This document shows, piece by piece, positions 31,537 through 42,900 of a stretch of 51,677 bases of DNA. Under the pieces are notes generated by a model that had not been told where the DNA came from, did not search any database, and saw only the letters and a program-made list of their open reading frames with translations. The DNA lies in the NCBI GenBank assembly GCA_018296165.2, contig JACKQL020000204.1, forward strand, positions 1-51,677, written 5' to 3'. Origin of the DNA: Termitomyces sp. T153 (lineage: Eukaryota; Basidiomycota; Agaricomycetes; Agaricales; Lyophyllaceae). The translations under genes and the position numbers were made by a program. The number at the start of each line of letters is the position of its first letter. The stretch's first letter is position 1.

Positions 31537-32674
31537 TGTCAGGTTCCGCTGACCCCGGGGGCTCAGCTGCACTGGGCGAGTCCTTACTAGGCGGGTGTGA
31601 TTCCCCTGCATTGGTAACCAAACACTCGAAGACGTTCCGGGTCCGGGTGGGTTGCGCGGGTAGTTGGGGAGATGTGATCCAGACAGGTCCGGGAAGGTCC
31701 GGAGAAGTCGGATTGTGGGGAAACGAGACGGTCTTGGCGGGGTTCAGGCAGAAGGCCGTATGGGAGATTTGCGGAAGCAAGGGAGTAGGTGGCTGTGTGA
31801 TCAATGGGGACGGAGCCGGGGTTTGATGGGAGATCATTTGGAGCTGATGGAGTCCGGGACCAAGCGATGAGTGAGGTTCGGACCTGGTAAAGGAGTGTCG
31901 GGGTTTGTAATCGTAATCGCGGAGTTCGTGAGGTCGTTAGGGTTGATGAAGACTTGGGTACAATGGTCTGACGGAGTCACTGAGACAGCGTCGGACGAGA
32001 CAATATGGAACAGGAGTAGATTCGAGTGGAGATACGAAACGATAACGAGAACAATAATGAAATGGAGACAAGACAAGACCGGGAGACTGAGATAAGACCG
32101 GGAGACTGAGATAAGACCGGGAGACTGAGAGTAAGGAGAATGGGACACAAAACACAAAACACGAAAAGGAAACAATCAGACCATAGGTAACGTTAAGCAA
32201 TATCAAGACTAGAGTACGAAGAGCTACTCGATGACTTATATACTGACTACTGGAGGACTTCGGGGTACGTCGGCTGTGGCGGCGGGGCTTGACGGAGTGG
32301 GCGGGTGTCGGTTGTGATCGCAGGTCGTGCCGCGCTGATACGTTGATGGGATCATTGGAGAATGCGGGTCCCCCGAGGTTGTCGTGATACTCCGGAATAG
32401 GTCAGAGGAAACAGGGTGTCGAGTTAATGATGGGTGGCGAAGATTGGGAATCGTGGGGGTGGTTCTTGGGGTTCGGGAAGCCCAGGGTAAGTGTCAGTGG
32501 CTGCGGGGCAGGCACCGAAGTTGGCCAGGGGGCTGTCGGAGTTAGCCGGGGGGGCGTCGGAGTTAGCCGAAGTAGGCGTGGGGCATGGGCGGAAGTTTGG
32601 CGGAGCGTTGGGGGTCCTTTTGGGGGTTCGGGGTTTTGATGGACGATGTGCGGGGCTGGGAACGGGTCGTGACA
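31537..32674 (-). repeat. X2 5' LTR
   Basis: 1138 bases, TGTCACGACC... to ...GGAACCTGACA on the minus strand. It contains the TATA box at 32235-32242 and the predicted transcript start region at 32199-32210. It is highly similar to 26598-27773. Confidence 0.92.
32235..32242 (-). promoter_or_regulatory. TATA box of X2 5' LTR
   Basis: TATATAAG on the minus strand, embedded in GTCAGTATATAAGTC. The same box and the same 32-base spacing to AGTCTTGATATT are kept in X3 (50095-50102 to 50127-50138), which supports its role. Confidence 0.7.
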
Positions 32675-32680
32675 CTATAT
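32675..32680. other. Target-site duplication of X2, right
   Basis: CTATAT, identical to 26592-26597, followed directly by AGTTCCACCAATC of the Y gene. Confidence 0.92.
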
Positions 32681-32953
32681 AGTTCCACCAATCACAGCCA
32701 TACTAATGTACAACTTGACCTGGATGGGTGGGAACTGTCCATGGCTCAAAGGATTCCTGGACTTCTCGAGGGATGTCATCTTTGTCTGCAAGAGGGTACC
32801 AACAGCTCAGACACATGATGAGGTCTAGAACATTGTATTTAATGTTGTTCAATGCTGCTATACCCAGATATAGAGGAATATAGTTCTGGCCCAGATATCA
32901 GATAATCATTAGTCAACTGAGGCTTGGGTTTGTGGAGCAGCAGTAGAGGCCAT
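32681..32953 (-). pseudogene. Y gene copy 1, 5' part
   Basis: The 5' end of the gene split by X2. An ATG at 32951-32953 begins MASTAA like the paralogue at 47688. About 170 bases of the paralogue (47484-47650) are deleted here, after which the text matches again: CLSCWYPLADKDDIP in one frame, then QESFEPWTVPTHPGQVVH and YGCDWWN up to the insertion site. Stops and the deletion make it non-functional. Confidence 0.65.
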
Positions 32954-33002
32954 GGAAGAGTGCAAAGCAAGAAGAATTTGGCACAGTTATGATTTGGTAG
33001 TT

Positions 33003-33146
33003 GTGGAAAGTAGGTCTTTACAGCAGCAGAATCAACAATGTAGACTACACATGACATTGTCCCAAAGTAGTAAGGTGGAAAGTAGGTCTTTACAGCAGAA
33101 AAATCAACAATGTAGACTACACATGACATTGTCCAAGAATAGAAAG
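33003..33146. repeat. 72-bp tandem duplication
   Basis: GTGGAAAGTAGGTCTTTACA starts at 33003 and again at 33075, each followed by nearly the same 50 bases (AATCAACAATGTAGACTACA). Y copy 2 has this segment once, near 47740, so the duplication is specific to copy 1. Confidence 0.9.
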
Positions 33147-33686
33147 GAGATGGCAGATGGTGGGTCTGGTGGGTCTGGTGGATATGATCTGCATGGCAAA
33201 TCTGGTATATTATGAATTGAGTATATATTTGTTCATCCCACTGCTCTCCCCTTTATAAAGGTGTTGTTGCCCTTTGAGGTGGTGTAAAATCATTGTATAC
33301 CCTTCTGAACTTATGAGTTGCCAAAGAACTCAGTTCATGCCACATGGCCACCTTTTTGTCAGCATAGGCTTGGAGGCCTCTTTTCTTGGGTCACATGCCC
33401 CACTGGGACCAGATTTCTGCCTGCTTAAGGAAATAGTACACAGTTCATTCCATTTCACTGTCAACAAGCTGACATTCTTCTGTCCATCTGTTTTGTTGTG
33501 CTCTTACATGGAAGTAGTGTACCTACATGGAAGTAGTGCACCTGATTGACTGATGAGATTAGATATGAATTTGATATGAGCAAAATGAATGGAATTGGCA
33601 AGCAGTTTGAGAATGATACAACAGATATCTGAGTAGAGAGCAACTTACATTCATAGAGAATTTCAGAGTCATTTTCCATATCTGGA
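33147..33686. other. No recognisable gene
   Basis: A junction between repeat Y and the KDZ transposon. A short direct repeat, ACATGGAAGTAGTG, occurs twice near 33507-33540. A 91-codon open frame at 33274-33549 has no motif that I know. Confidence 0.4.
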
Positions 33687-34128
33687 TTAGCTTGCCATAT
33701 CTAAGAAACTTAGTGTGTCAATATTTTTTTCAAACATGGAATCTATGCATAATTGCATAAGAGCACTGCAACATTTTTCCATGGCCCTGGCTTTGATGGA
33801 AATAGCTGCCTGAATTTTGTCAATTGACGCCCTGGCTTGGGCTTTGACACTTTTGCTTGGAGCAACCCAGACAACATGAGTATATATGAAAGATTTTTTG
33901 GCAATGAGTTCTTGGAGTGCTTGAATATGCCTTTTGATTTGAAGCAAATATAATTGCCTTTCAATACTGGACAGTTCTGAGCAATTTCCAGCAATTTTGA
34001 TGGCAAGGATATTCCAAAGTCTTCTGGTGCAGCTGGATTCAGTTCAAACAGTGGATCCAATCTGGCTAGTGGGTTTGTCACTGGGTCCAGCAATGTTTCA
34101 TTGTTTTCTAACATTAATAACACCCACT
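33687..34128 (-). pseudogene. KDZ transposase C-terminal part
   Basis: This continues the KDZ gene left of LTR A3. Text in two frames: PEDFGISLPSKLLEI, then ELSSIERQLYLLQIKRHIQA, LQELIAKKSFIYTHVVW, SIKARAMEKCCSALMQL. KDZ proteins of mushrooms end with a helical region of this form (E..LR..QA..AL..LR, then a Y/M-KCR-ALM-L motif), so the assignment fits in position and pattern. A frameshift lies near 33970. Confidence 0.65.
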
Positions 34129-35219
34129 TGTTACTGAGCACTGTTTTGGCATTTCTGATTGGACATCAGCTGATTATATTTCATAACACTTAGCAACTGA
34201 GGCCTAGCACCAGAGTCTGGAATAACATAGCCTTTGCATGGGATTTTAGCAACTATGAGACTTATGGATTATAGGACATATCATGTGGAGTCTGGACTTG
34301 AAATCTAGAACAACAAGTCCAAGACCTTTCTTAGCAACAACTACTAGTAACATTTTCTGGCAACAACACTGCCTCCTCTCCAAAAAGGGATATATTGACA
34401 GTCATGTGATTTCTTACTTATCATTTTTCTTGTTGAGCTTACAGACATACTTGAACAGCATCTACACTACAGGTATTGACATCAGAAATGCTCTTTTCTT
34501 GTGATTGACAATTTATATGCATTATATTGACATTGTGTACTTTTACTTGGTTACCAGACTGACACTCAGTATGTATCATAAACACTTTGGCAGATGCCAT
34601 TGCTGGCAGCAACTACTATTCCCTTTCTAATGCTATACCTACAAACAGTATAAATACTGCCTGTACATAGAGACAAAAACAACAAACAGAGTACCATTCC
34701 CCCTCACTAGCTTTATGCTTACCAGCTTAAGTTTTCTGATTGCTCTCTTTCTCACTCTCTCTTGTCATTGCTAACAACTTAGCAACAGTTTTGATGACCT
34801 CAACCTCAACTGAGTGTGGGTGCCAACTATAGGTGCCTTTATCAATATTTTGACTTAGTAACACTAGTGACTATGGCTAATGACTAGTTTGTGTTTGTCC
34901 CCCAGTCTACTTTAACTTCACTTCCCCCTCCTTGTTTCCCACTCCTACCACTTAGCTTTCTCCTTCCTTAGCAACTCTTTTGCCTTTGTCCTTTCCCCCT
35001 TGTTCTTACCTAATGACCTTGCCGTTACTGTCTAGCAACTAAGGCTAGTGATAGTGACACTTTTCACCTATTGTTCACTCCACACCATTAGCTCTTGCTT
35101 TCTGAGACTGCTACTGACTTGCCTCCTATTAACCTTCTATTGCCAGCTACTCTATCTAGTGTTTAGGTCTTCCTTTTGGTTTTCTGCATGGCACTAGGTA
35201 GTATAGGAGCACATCAACA
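34129..35219 (+). mobile_element. LTR-A copy 3, inserted in KDZ transposon
   Basis: The best-preserved copy of the family: TGTTACTGAGCA to CATCAACA, with matching TGTT...AACA ends. TATAAATA lies at 34649-34656, followed by CTGCCTGTACATAG. It is the reverse complement of 1-1039 and 8197-9199. It separates the KDZ catalytic region (right) from its C-terminus (left), so it is a solo LTR inserted after the KDZ element. The flanking 5-mers do not match. Confidence 0.82.
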
Positions 35220-38205
35220 TTTCTTCATCAAATGCACCAGGAATCTCATCCACCTCAAGTGGTGTAGTCCTTTTTGAATTGGAAGAATAACCATGCTTGG
35301 CTTGGGGAGCAGCCAGGACATTCAGTTGAACCCTTAACAATTCTCTGTTTGCTTCAACCTTTTGTCACTCATCCTCCCATGCCTGCCAACTCATCTGACA
35401 GACTTGGTCTTGTAATGCAATCCTGATATAACACTTAGTCTTCAATGGTGGTAAAATTATCTGGGTTTGACTCACTGCTGTTCTTCAATGTCAAGTGCAA
35501 GTTGGATTCAGAATAAATCAGTATCCAGCATGCAACCCCCATCTTCCAATCTGGTGTCTGGCAGATTACCACTATATCTTGCTTGGAGGCCTACAGTTTG
35601 AGCCTTAAGGATAATTATCTCCCCAGCAATGTGGCCAACTCCTGTAATGAATGATGGGGCAAAGCAGAAAAAGCAATTTTCTTTGTGGCCATGGACATGA
35701 AGGAGGCCAATTGCATAGTCAACCAGTAGATTATCTGGTAAAACTTCCCCCACTTCTGCTAATTGTTCAAAGGACTTGACACACCACTGGCATGCTATGT
35801 CATATACCAGCAAGAGACACTTAATAGATTCCATGTTGGTTGTCTTCAGTGCACATGTGATGGAAAAGTCTGTATACACTTGACCTTCACCATGGGTTAA
35901 GTTGGTTATGCTGTTGGGAGCAAAGCAGCCATTGCAGGTATATGCTGTTGCAACAATTCCAGTAATGTCACATAATTTGTTCAATAGAAGTGCCTTTTTG
36001 ATGGCCTTGAATGTGTTCTCACAAGGAGCTCCCTGCCAATGGACCACTGGACAGCTGGAGTAGAGGTTGATAGCTGGATGGTGGATGGCAGATGGCAGAT
36101 GGGGGCAATTTGGATTGAGTTAATAGTGGATAGCAGATGGTGTGCAGCCAGAGTGGAGGTTAATAGTGGATGGTGGATGGTGTATAGATAGAGTGGAGGC
36201 TAATAGTGGACAGCAGACAGTGTACAGACAGAGTGGAGGTTGATAGCAAATGGTGGAATCAATAATGGCACATGTTAGCAATCTGAGGAAAAACTCACTG
36301 TCAGCCTATCCTTTGCAAACTTAAGATATTCATCAAGTTCATCCCTCCTGGGCATCATGCCACTTTCTTTGGAATGCCATACATTCCAAGCAGGATTATA
36401 ATGATGAACATGATCTGCCTTGAAGTTTCCATCCATCATCAATGAGTGACTGAACTTCCACTGAACTGGATTTTTTTCCCAGTTTGACAGAATATTCACT
36501 CCTGGTTGAGAGCAAGTGGGACACAATATTGCAAGTTCACCACACTCTGGTGCCATTGGTTCTTTCATCTCATCATGTCCAAAACCTGCCCATTTCAGTT
36601 TTTTCAACTAGGGCCATGAATGGAAAAGTTATTGTAATTGACAATTGAGGTTATCTACTTCACCTGAAGAAGGAATTGATGAAGGAATCCTCACAAGTTT
36701 CTGCCAATACTGATAAGCAGAAGCTTTGCACTCTAAAGTAGTCAGATAAAAATTATCCAGAATGGCTGTTGTAAAATATGTTCTCATCCAGTCAAATGTG
36801 CTGGAAATCATCTGGGAGTGAATGACATCCTCGACCCAGACATCTTGGCCAGAACACTTGCATGCAACAACACTGATGTAGTGCACAACAGCTGTGTGTA
36901 CAATGCATGCAATTGGGTTTCCAAAGCAATCAATTCTCTCAATATGGCACCCATATGCAGATGCAGATTGAAACCAGCAGTGGCTGCAGAGGGAGGAAGT
37001 CCATCAACATGAGCAATATGATTTTCCTCCATTTGTGGTCCATGTGAAGGAACATCTTCTATTGGTACTTGTTCCAATGGCAGTTCTCCACCTTCCATGG
37101 TGTCATCATCCTCTAGTTCCTGTTGCTCCTCATCTAGTATGTGAATAGGCATAGATGCATTTGATGGATTTGACCCCTGATCCATGGAATCTGCTGACAG
37201 AAACCATTGCTCCTGCTGCAGCAACTGATTGGAAAGTTGATCTGCCACTCTGTGGTACAGACCCACTGCTAAAGACTGCATTTCAAGGAAACAATTCACT
37301 GATAAAAACTGCATTTCTGCTGGCAGATCTGGTGCTGGAAACATGTTTTTATCAATTCCTGTTTCTACATCAATATCAATTGGTTCATCATGACCTGTAT
37401 TAGTAAATTCAGCATGCCTGATAACACTGTGACAACATTGACATACTCTGGATGTCTTGCAGGAAGTCTTGCTCTTTAATGTCATTTTTTTGTTCATAGT
37501 CCTTAAGAACATTCACCTGGGTCATGCTACCATGACAATTGTGAATTGCATGGTGGGGAACATGGAAATAGCCACCTGCATCAGATAAGTTCATGGGCTG
37601 GAAGTATTTGCCATTCCATATCTCTGGTTAGTGAAGTGGGTTGGACTGGTGTGTTTGGCATAAACACCTACAACAAAAAAGTCTTGAACCAATGCAATCA
37701 TGGCATTGCCATCATGCCAGATGATTGTCAGGACATGCATGACAATTGGTAATATCACCAATGGATTCACAACTGAGTAAACCATTAAGCCACTGTGGAA
37801 CATAGTTCATGAAGTCATTGAGATAGTCTGCCTATGTCTATAAGATATGAACAATAATATGTTGCACAATTTTCACATGAAAATTCACCTTGCCATGCTT
37901 CATGGGGACAGGATATATATCATTTACTATTGTAGCATTTCCAAAGAAATCATGGTCATAAATAGGTAATCCTCTAGAGGTTTTGATGAGGGACCTGCTG
38001 GTGACAGTGGAGCTGCTGTGGACACCAGACCAGCTGCAGCCATTGGCAGATCAATTGCTGAAATCTGTTTGAAAATTTCTGAAGGTGAGGGATCTGACAT
38101 TGAACATGGACCTGCCACTCCTCCTGCTGCCTGGCTCTTGTTGACCTCCTGGGCTTCCTTCCTTGCCTGTGACTCCTTGAAATACATCCCTGCCTTCTCT
38201 TTCAA
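35220..38205 (-). pseudogene. KDZ (Kyakuja-Dileera-Zisupton) transposase with cysteine cluster
   Basis: Reading leftward. The KDZ-associated cysteine cluster (about 37590-37770) reads DITNCHACPDNHLA, WQCHDCIGSRLFCCRCLCQT, H.SNPLH, then PEIWNGKYFQP. A linker follows, then WMRTYFTTAILDNFYLTTLE and YQYWQKLVRIPSSIP. Next are GELAILCPTCSQPGVNI and LMMDGNFKADH (first catalytic Asp, about 36420). Beyond a minisatellite: NKLCDITGIVATAY, CFAPNSITNLTHGEGQ, LLVYDIACQWCV (second Asp, about 35795), HVHGHKENCFFCFAPSFITG and HIAGEI (Glu, about 35620). The DDE residues thus survive, but stops (two in the cysteine cluster), frameshifts and insertions disable it. KDZ enzymes cut and paste DNA transposons. Upstream, a 93-codon frame (37927-38205, Lys/Ala-rich) may be its N-terminus. 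Confidence 0.88.
36052..36262. repeat. 40-bp minisatellite inside the KDZ gene
   Basis: Clear units GAGTGGAGGTTAATAGTGGA plus 20 variable bases at 36151-36190 and 36191-36230, with a partial third from 36231 and two degraded units to the left. It falls between two conserved KDZ blocks (C.. of 36275-36607 and 35508-36047), so it is either an expanded intron or an insertion. Confidence 0.85.
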
Positions 38206-39290
38206 CTCCTTAATTGCCTTTGCATCTGACAGCTTGCCTGATAAAATTTGGAGGGTCTTGTTGGAAAAGCTTTTCCTTGCCTCCAGGACAAGTTGTTTGT
38301 TCTTGGCCTGGGAAATTTGCTTCTACAAAGATTTCTTCAACACCATCTGTGAGTGTGGCATATTATCCTACAGATAGGGTTGTTCACCAATTGTTTAACC
38401 CTACTCTGGAGATCTGAGAAGTCTCCTCTCAGAGCAGAGACCAACACAGAGTTCTCAGTGTTGTAGAGCTGTTGGAAAAGGACCTCAGTGGATGGAGACA
38501 TAGCATAGCAGACAGCAATGAGCAGATGAGTGGTGGCTGGTGAGCAAAAGAGGACTTGAAAGTCAAGAATCTGAAAATTAGTGTCATGTGCATCTGTTGA
38601 TTTATGTGTACTGTCCAAAAGCAGTATGGCTTCCAAAGAAAGTTGTATTTGATGCTTTGATGAGATTGTGATGGCTGCCAAAGAAGATTGATGCCTTCCA
38701 AAGAATTCTGATCCTCTATAAAGAATTCTGATGCATTCTGAAGCATCTAAGAAAACCATGACCAATATGATGTGTTCTCCATTGATTTTGTTCAACTGGC
38801 ATAATGCTGTGTTTCTGCTGTTCCTTGATTGATATTTTAGCAGTTAAAATAGATCTTCATATCACTTTTCATTTAAGTGGCTTGTTGCCAGTGGTGGAAC
38901 TGGCTTTGGCCACCCCCTGTCTTCTCAGCAGCTTTCTGATGGTGCTAGGCAGATATGTTCCTGAGGGTGGATTTTGCCATAAGTGGTGGCAGCTGGTCAT
39001 GAGAAATGGCTGGCAGCCAGATTCACTGCCAGTCTGCTGACACCAGCAGATTTTAGTGTTGAGCAGGGCTGGTCACTGTTCAATGTAATTGCAATGGACC
39101 TGGTAGTAATTAGCAGCTCCAGATCCTTGTCAAAGGACTCCACTGGATATGTATAGTATTACACAATGTACAGCCTCCACAGCACCCATATAACATGCTA
39201 CATTGTGGGATTCTGCTATGGTGTAGTGGACTCTGCTAGTGATGTAGGATACAATGCAAAGTGTGCTCTGATGTATTGTAGGACACACTA
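38206..39290. other. Unassigned; weak minus-strand ORF
   Basis: A 152-codon minus-strand frame at 38337-38795 includes STEVLFQQLYNTENSVLVSA and might be upstream sequence of the KDZ gene, but I recognise no domain. Short repetition of AAGAATTCTGAT occurs near 38700-38730. Nothing recognisable lies at 38800-39290. Confidence 0.35.
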
Positions 39291-39913
39291 CATGTGTATG
39301 TCTCTATGTGGATGACACACACATTGTCTCTGGCTCTTGGAACAAGACTATTTGTGTGTGGGATTCCTCAACTGATACTGAACTACTGCACCTGACTGGC
39401 CATACAGGCAGTGTCAATTTTGTTGCATTCTCTCCTGATGGCACATACATTGTCTCTGGCTCTTGGGACAACACTATCCATGTATGGGATTCTTCAATTG
39501 GTGCTGAGCTGCTCCAGCTGACTGGCCATACAGATAGTGTCAATTCTGTTACATTTTCTCCTCATGGCACACACATTGTTTCTGGCTCTTGCTCTTGAGA
39601 CAAGACTATCCATGTGTGGGACTCCTCAACTAGTGCTGAGTTGCTGCAGCGGACTGACCATATGGATACTGTCAATTCTGTTGCATATTCTTATGATGCC
39701 ACACACACTGGCTCAAGAGACACTATGGTGTATGTCTGCAATGTTTCACCTCATGCTGAGCAACCACTACATGCCTACATTGAATCTCACAATGCCTCTC
39801 CACCTGCTCAACAAGGTATCTCCACCAACATATTGACTACTGGGCTTGTCAATTCCCATTGGTACTCCACTACAGATGGTTGGATCAAGCTGAAAACACT
39901 AATTAACACTTAA
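39291..39913 (+). pseudogene. WD40-repeat protein, C-terminal remnant
   Basis: Three WD40 blades in one frame: THIVSGSWNKTICVWDSS, then LTGHTGSVNFVAFSPDGTYI with VSGSWDNTIHVWDSS, then LTGHTDSVNSVTFSPHGTHI, a TGA within SGSCS, and DKTIHVWDSS. A degenerate fourth blade (DTVNSVAYSYDATHT) and a tail ending STTDGWIKLKTLINT follow. The GH...SV..V.FSPDGT..VSGS.D.T..VWD pattern is diagnostic of the highly similar, fast-evolving WD40 repeats found in fungal NLRs and related proteins. The 5' part is missing. A link to the NACHT fragment at 4937 cannot be shown; they are 32 kb apart. Confidence 0.85.
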
Positions 39914-42900
39914 TGTAGGTTCCTTCGTATAAGCTCTACATCACCCCCATAACCACATTATATCCAAGAATGGTGATTTATCCCTTTATCTTTCATGAGC
40001 CAACTTGGGACCTGAGTGGGAACAATGCTATACTGATTGATCATCTCATAATTATAAATAAACATGAAATTCAACACTAATAATGACAATTGTATGTGCT
40101 CTGAGGCATTTTCTATCCAAATGATTATCTGTCTAACACTGAATATTTGATTTGCATCTGTCTTATTAAGTGTGGTCTTGTATTTGCTGGTTGGCTGTAT
40201 CTTGCCTAGTGCTTATTGATATCAAATCCATTACTTTGTCATGATTAAAAGTCATAATTTGAATCTTCAATCATGTCTTTAAGATGCTAAACTCTACATC
40301 AAACACTTCAGGTGGTGGACTGACACTAGGATGGTGGATTTGTTTCACACATTTTTCCTGGTTCATAATCAATCAATGATCAAGCTTTTTATAACTTATA
40401 ACTGAGTGTAGTCAGTGATGGTAAAGGGCAGGTTTTGGGTCAGGTATAGGGTCAGGCTGTAGAATACTAGTGATAAGTTCCTCAGAGTCAGACATGATAG
40501 TGTAGATGCCTCTTATATTACCTGTAGAAGAATATAAATCATAAGTTGTATGAGAAAGAGTAAGTAAATGTGTAATGAGGAATGTATGTAACTGGCTCAA
40601 TGGAAAAGGGCTATTGACAATGGAAAAAGTTTCTTAGAGTAAATCTGTCAGAGGAATGGTGTAGCACATTTCTCTCTCAATTTTATCAATGGAAATAGGT
40701 GACTGTGCCAGCAGTGTGTATATATAATGTACAGGTCCACAGACCTATTTATGTAAAAGTAGATGTCACACATTCAATGTACCTGTATCTTCATAAGTTA
40801 TAGCATACTGCCACTTTCCCATGATTCTCATAGTTGACATTTTACAGTTTCAGTGATGAGCCTAGGGTTGGTGGTACTACCTGGGTGCATGTGTAACTCA
40901 TAACTTGCCACAATGTTTAGAGCTTGGCACATGTCTGTTGATGGGGGTCAGATGTTTGTCTCTATATGTATACAGCAGGGTATGGCATGTTTGGTATATC
41001 TAGCAAGTTCCTTTCCACTTTTTGTTCACAATAATATTGTTAATCTGCATTGGTGATGAAGCAGTATACATTGCCTTCTTCATCATTGGGAGCTGTATTG
41101 ATGTCCCCAAGATCCTTGGAGCAGATTTGAATGACTGTAATGGAGGTAAACATAACACTTGCCAGCACCAGGGTAATCTGTAGGAGTAGTTTGAGCATTG
41201 GATAGCTTAGTGATCTTGGAATCTTAAGGACAAATTCAGATTAATCATTTTCTGTGAGATGCATGAAGCCTAAGATGTTGTGTATCATTGTCAGACTTAT
41301 TGTTCAATCAAATTTTGTCAACCATACTTTTGTCAGTAGCCATAAAGGCTGTGCTTGCAAGGCATCATTGACATCACTGCATCCATTGAATGCTGCTCAT
41401 TGTGGACTGATTTGTGACACTAAGTAAAGATCCTAATCAGTGCTGGCATGGCTATCTGATGTGCCTTATTCTTGTTTCTCATCCAATGCAGTTGTGGTTG
41501 TGCTGCAAGTAAATCAACTCCATTACTCTAGCTCCATCTACTGCTATCTGTTGTCATTGTTAATGTCTTCTGTGGCATGCCATGCAATGAGCACAGAAAG
41601 GTTCAGTAATCTATTAGGTAAAGAACACTCACCTTCTGGATGCACTCTTGACCTTGAGGACATACATCAATTCCAGACTTGCAACACAGGGATGTAGTTG
41701 AACCATCTCTCAATCTTCAGTCACTGGCCACCTCTATAGTGTTCAGATCTTTTGGGGAATGGAAAAGGAAGGTACATCTTCTGAAGATCTACACTGAGTC
41801 AGATTAGCAGTTTCAACCACAGATCATGAACCATTGACGTGACATCTAAGATGGTAAATAGAAAATCAGAGCAAAGGCAACAACAGTATGGGGAAAAGGA
41901 GTTCAGACCTGCAACCCCTCAGCTCAAGTCTTTCAGAATGTTTTAGAGTTAGAGTTCAAACATTGTAATGAAGCCAATACAAATTCACTGTCTAGATCTG
42001 TGACCATTTCTGCATAAAATAGAATGACTCTTGACATATCCATTATGAGAGTCAATGCTGGACACAAAGTGTCATTAAGCAATGGATGAGCATCTTGATA
42101 AATTATTGTACCTGTCATGGGACTTGTATCTCAGAACATTCATCTCTTCTATCAGACCTTTGTGCTCTTCATTTCATTATTGTATTATCTTTAACACTAT
42201 GACCTGCCATCTTAGTCTCTCTTGGAAGAAAGCCCAACCACAAAGACTCAATCCCCTATTAGCCATCAGTTTTGACCTCATGGTTTCTCCTGTGAGGGGG
42301 AGTTGTATATGAGATGCAGGCTAATATTCAAAAACTAAAGGATCTTGACAGCCTGATGTTAAAATGGCAAGCAGAGACACAGTGCAATGTACTGTTCTTT
42401 CTTTCTAGCTGTATGACTCACAAATGTAGACTCAAAAGAAGCTCTACAGGTGCCAGTTTGAGCATTAGTGCTGCTCCAATGTTATAGTATGCCAGAATGA
42501 GAGAGACAGTGTCTGGAATGCATATGGCCAGCTATATACTTTGCTCCATGTGTTCTTATTCTCTGATGCACTCTTATGATGCAACATGTCAACACATCCA
42601 TGTTCTGTGACTTTCCTTACCTGATTCTTGTCTGATGACTTTGACCTTTGAATTTCTTTTGTCTTGTTCCAACTTCAACTTGCATGTTGTGCTCACATTG
42701 TCACTACACTCAAATGATGGCCATCCATGTTTTTGCTGTATTGGAATGTTAATGATCTGTCAGTGACATTTCTAAAAGTGACATTTTGTCTCATGATTTG
42801 TTTTAGAGTTTATCAGCAAAATGGTCATTCTTGTCTATAGCAAAGGAAGGGCAGCTATGATATGTAAGGTAATATAACTATCAGTACTCATATACCAGAC

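Larger units (their letters stand above)
26598..32674 (-). mobile_element. X2: complete non-autonomous LTR retrotransposon (LARD-like), 6.08 kb
   Basis: Two LTRs (26598-27773 and 31537-32674) bound a 3.76-kb interior, flanked by a 6-bp duplication CTATAT. Terminal bases are TGTCA...TGACA. A polypurine tract (27774-27786), a TATA box on the minus strand in both LTRs and a putative primer site (31524-31535) fix the orientation as leftward: the 5' LTR is at 31537-32674. No protease, RT, RNase H or integrase is visible in any frame, so it would depend on another element. The interior holds one decayed ORF on the opposite strand (27984-29114). Unlike all its surroundings it is GC-rich and CpG-rich, and the LTRs are very similar by eye with a few substitutions and short indels. 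It is therefore the youngest insertion in the window. Confidence 0.93.

Noticed and set aside
26598..32674. GC-rich island as horizontally acquired bacterial DNA or a CpG-island gene
   Set aside because: LTRs, target duplications, polypurine tract and decayed homologues of the same LTR elsewhere in the window show that it is a young LTR element of this genome.
39296..39316. YVDD-like string (LYVDDTH) suggesting a reverse transcriptase
   Set aside because: It directly precedes in-frame WD40 blades and has no other RT motifs around it.
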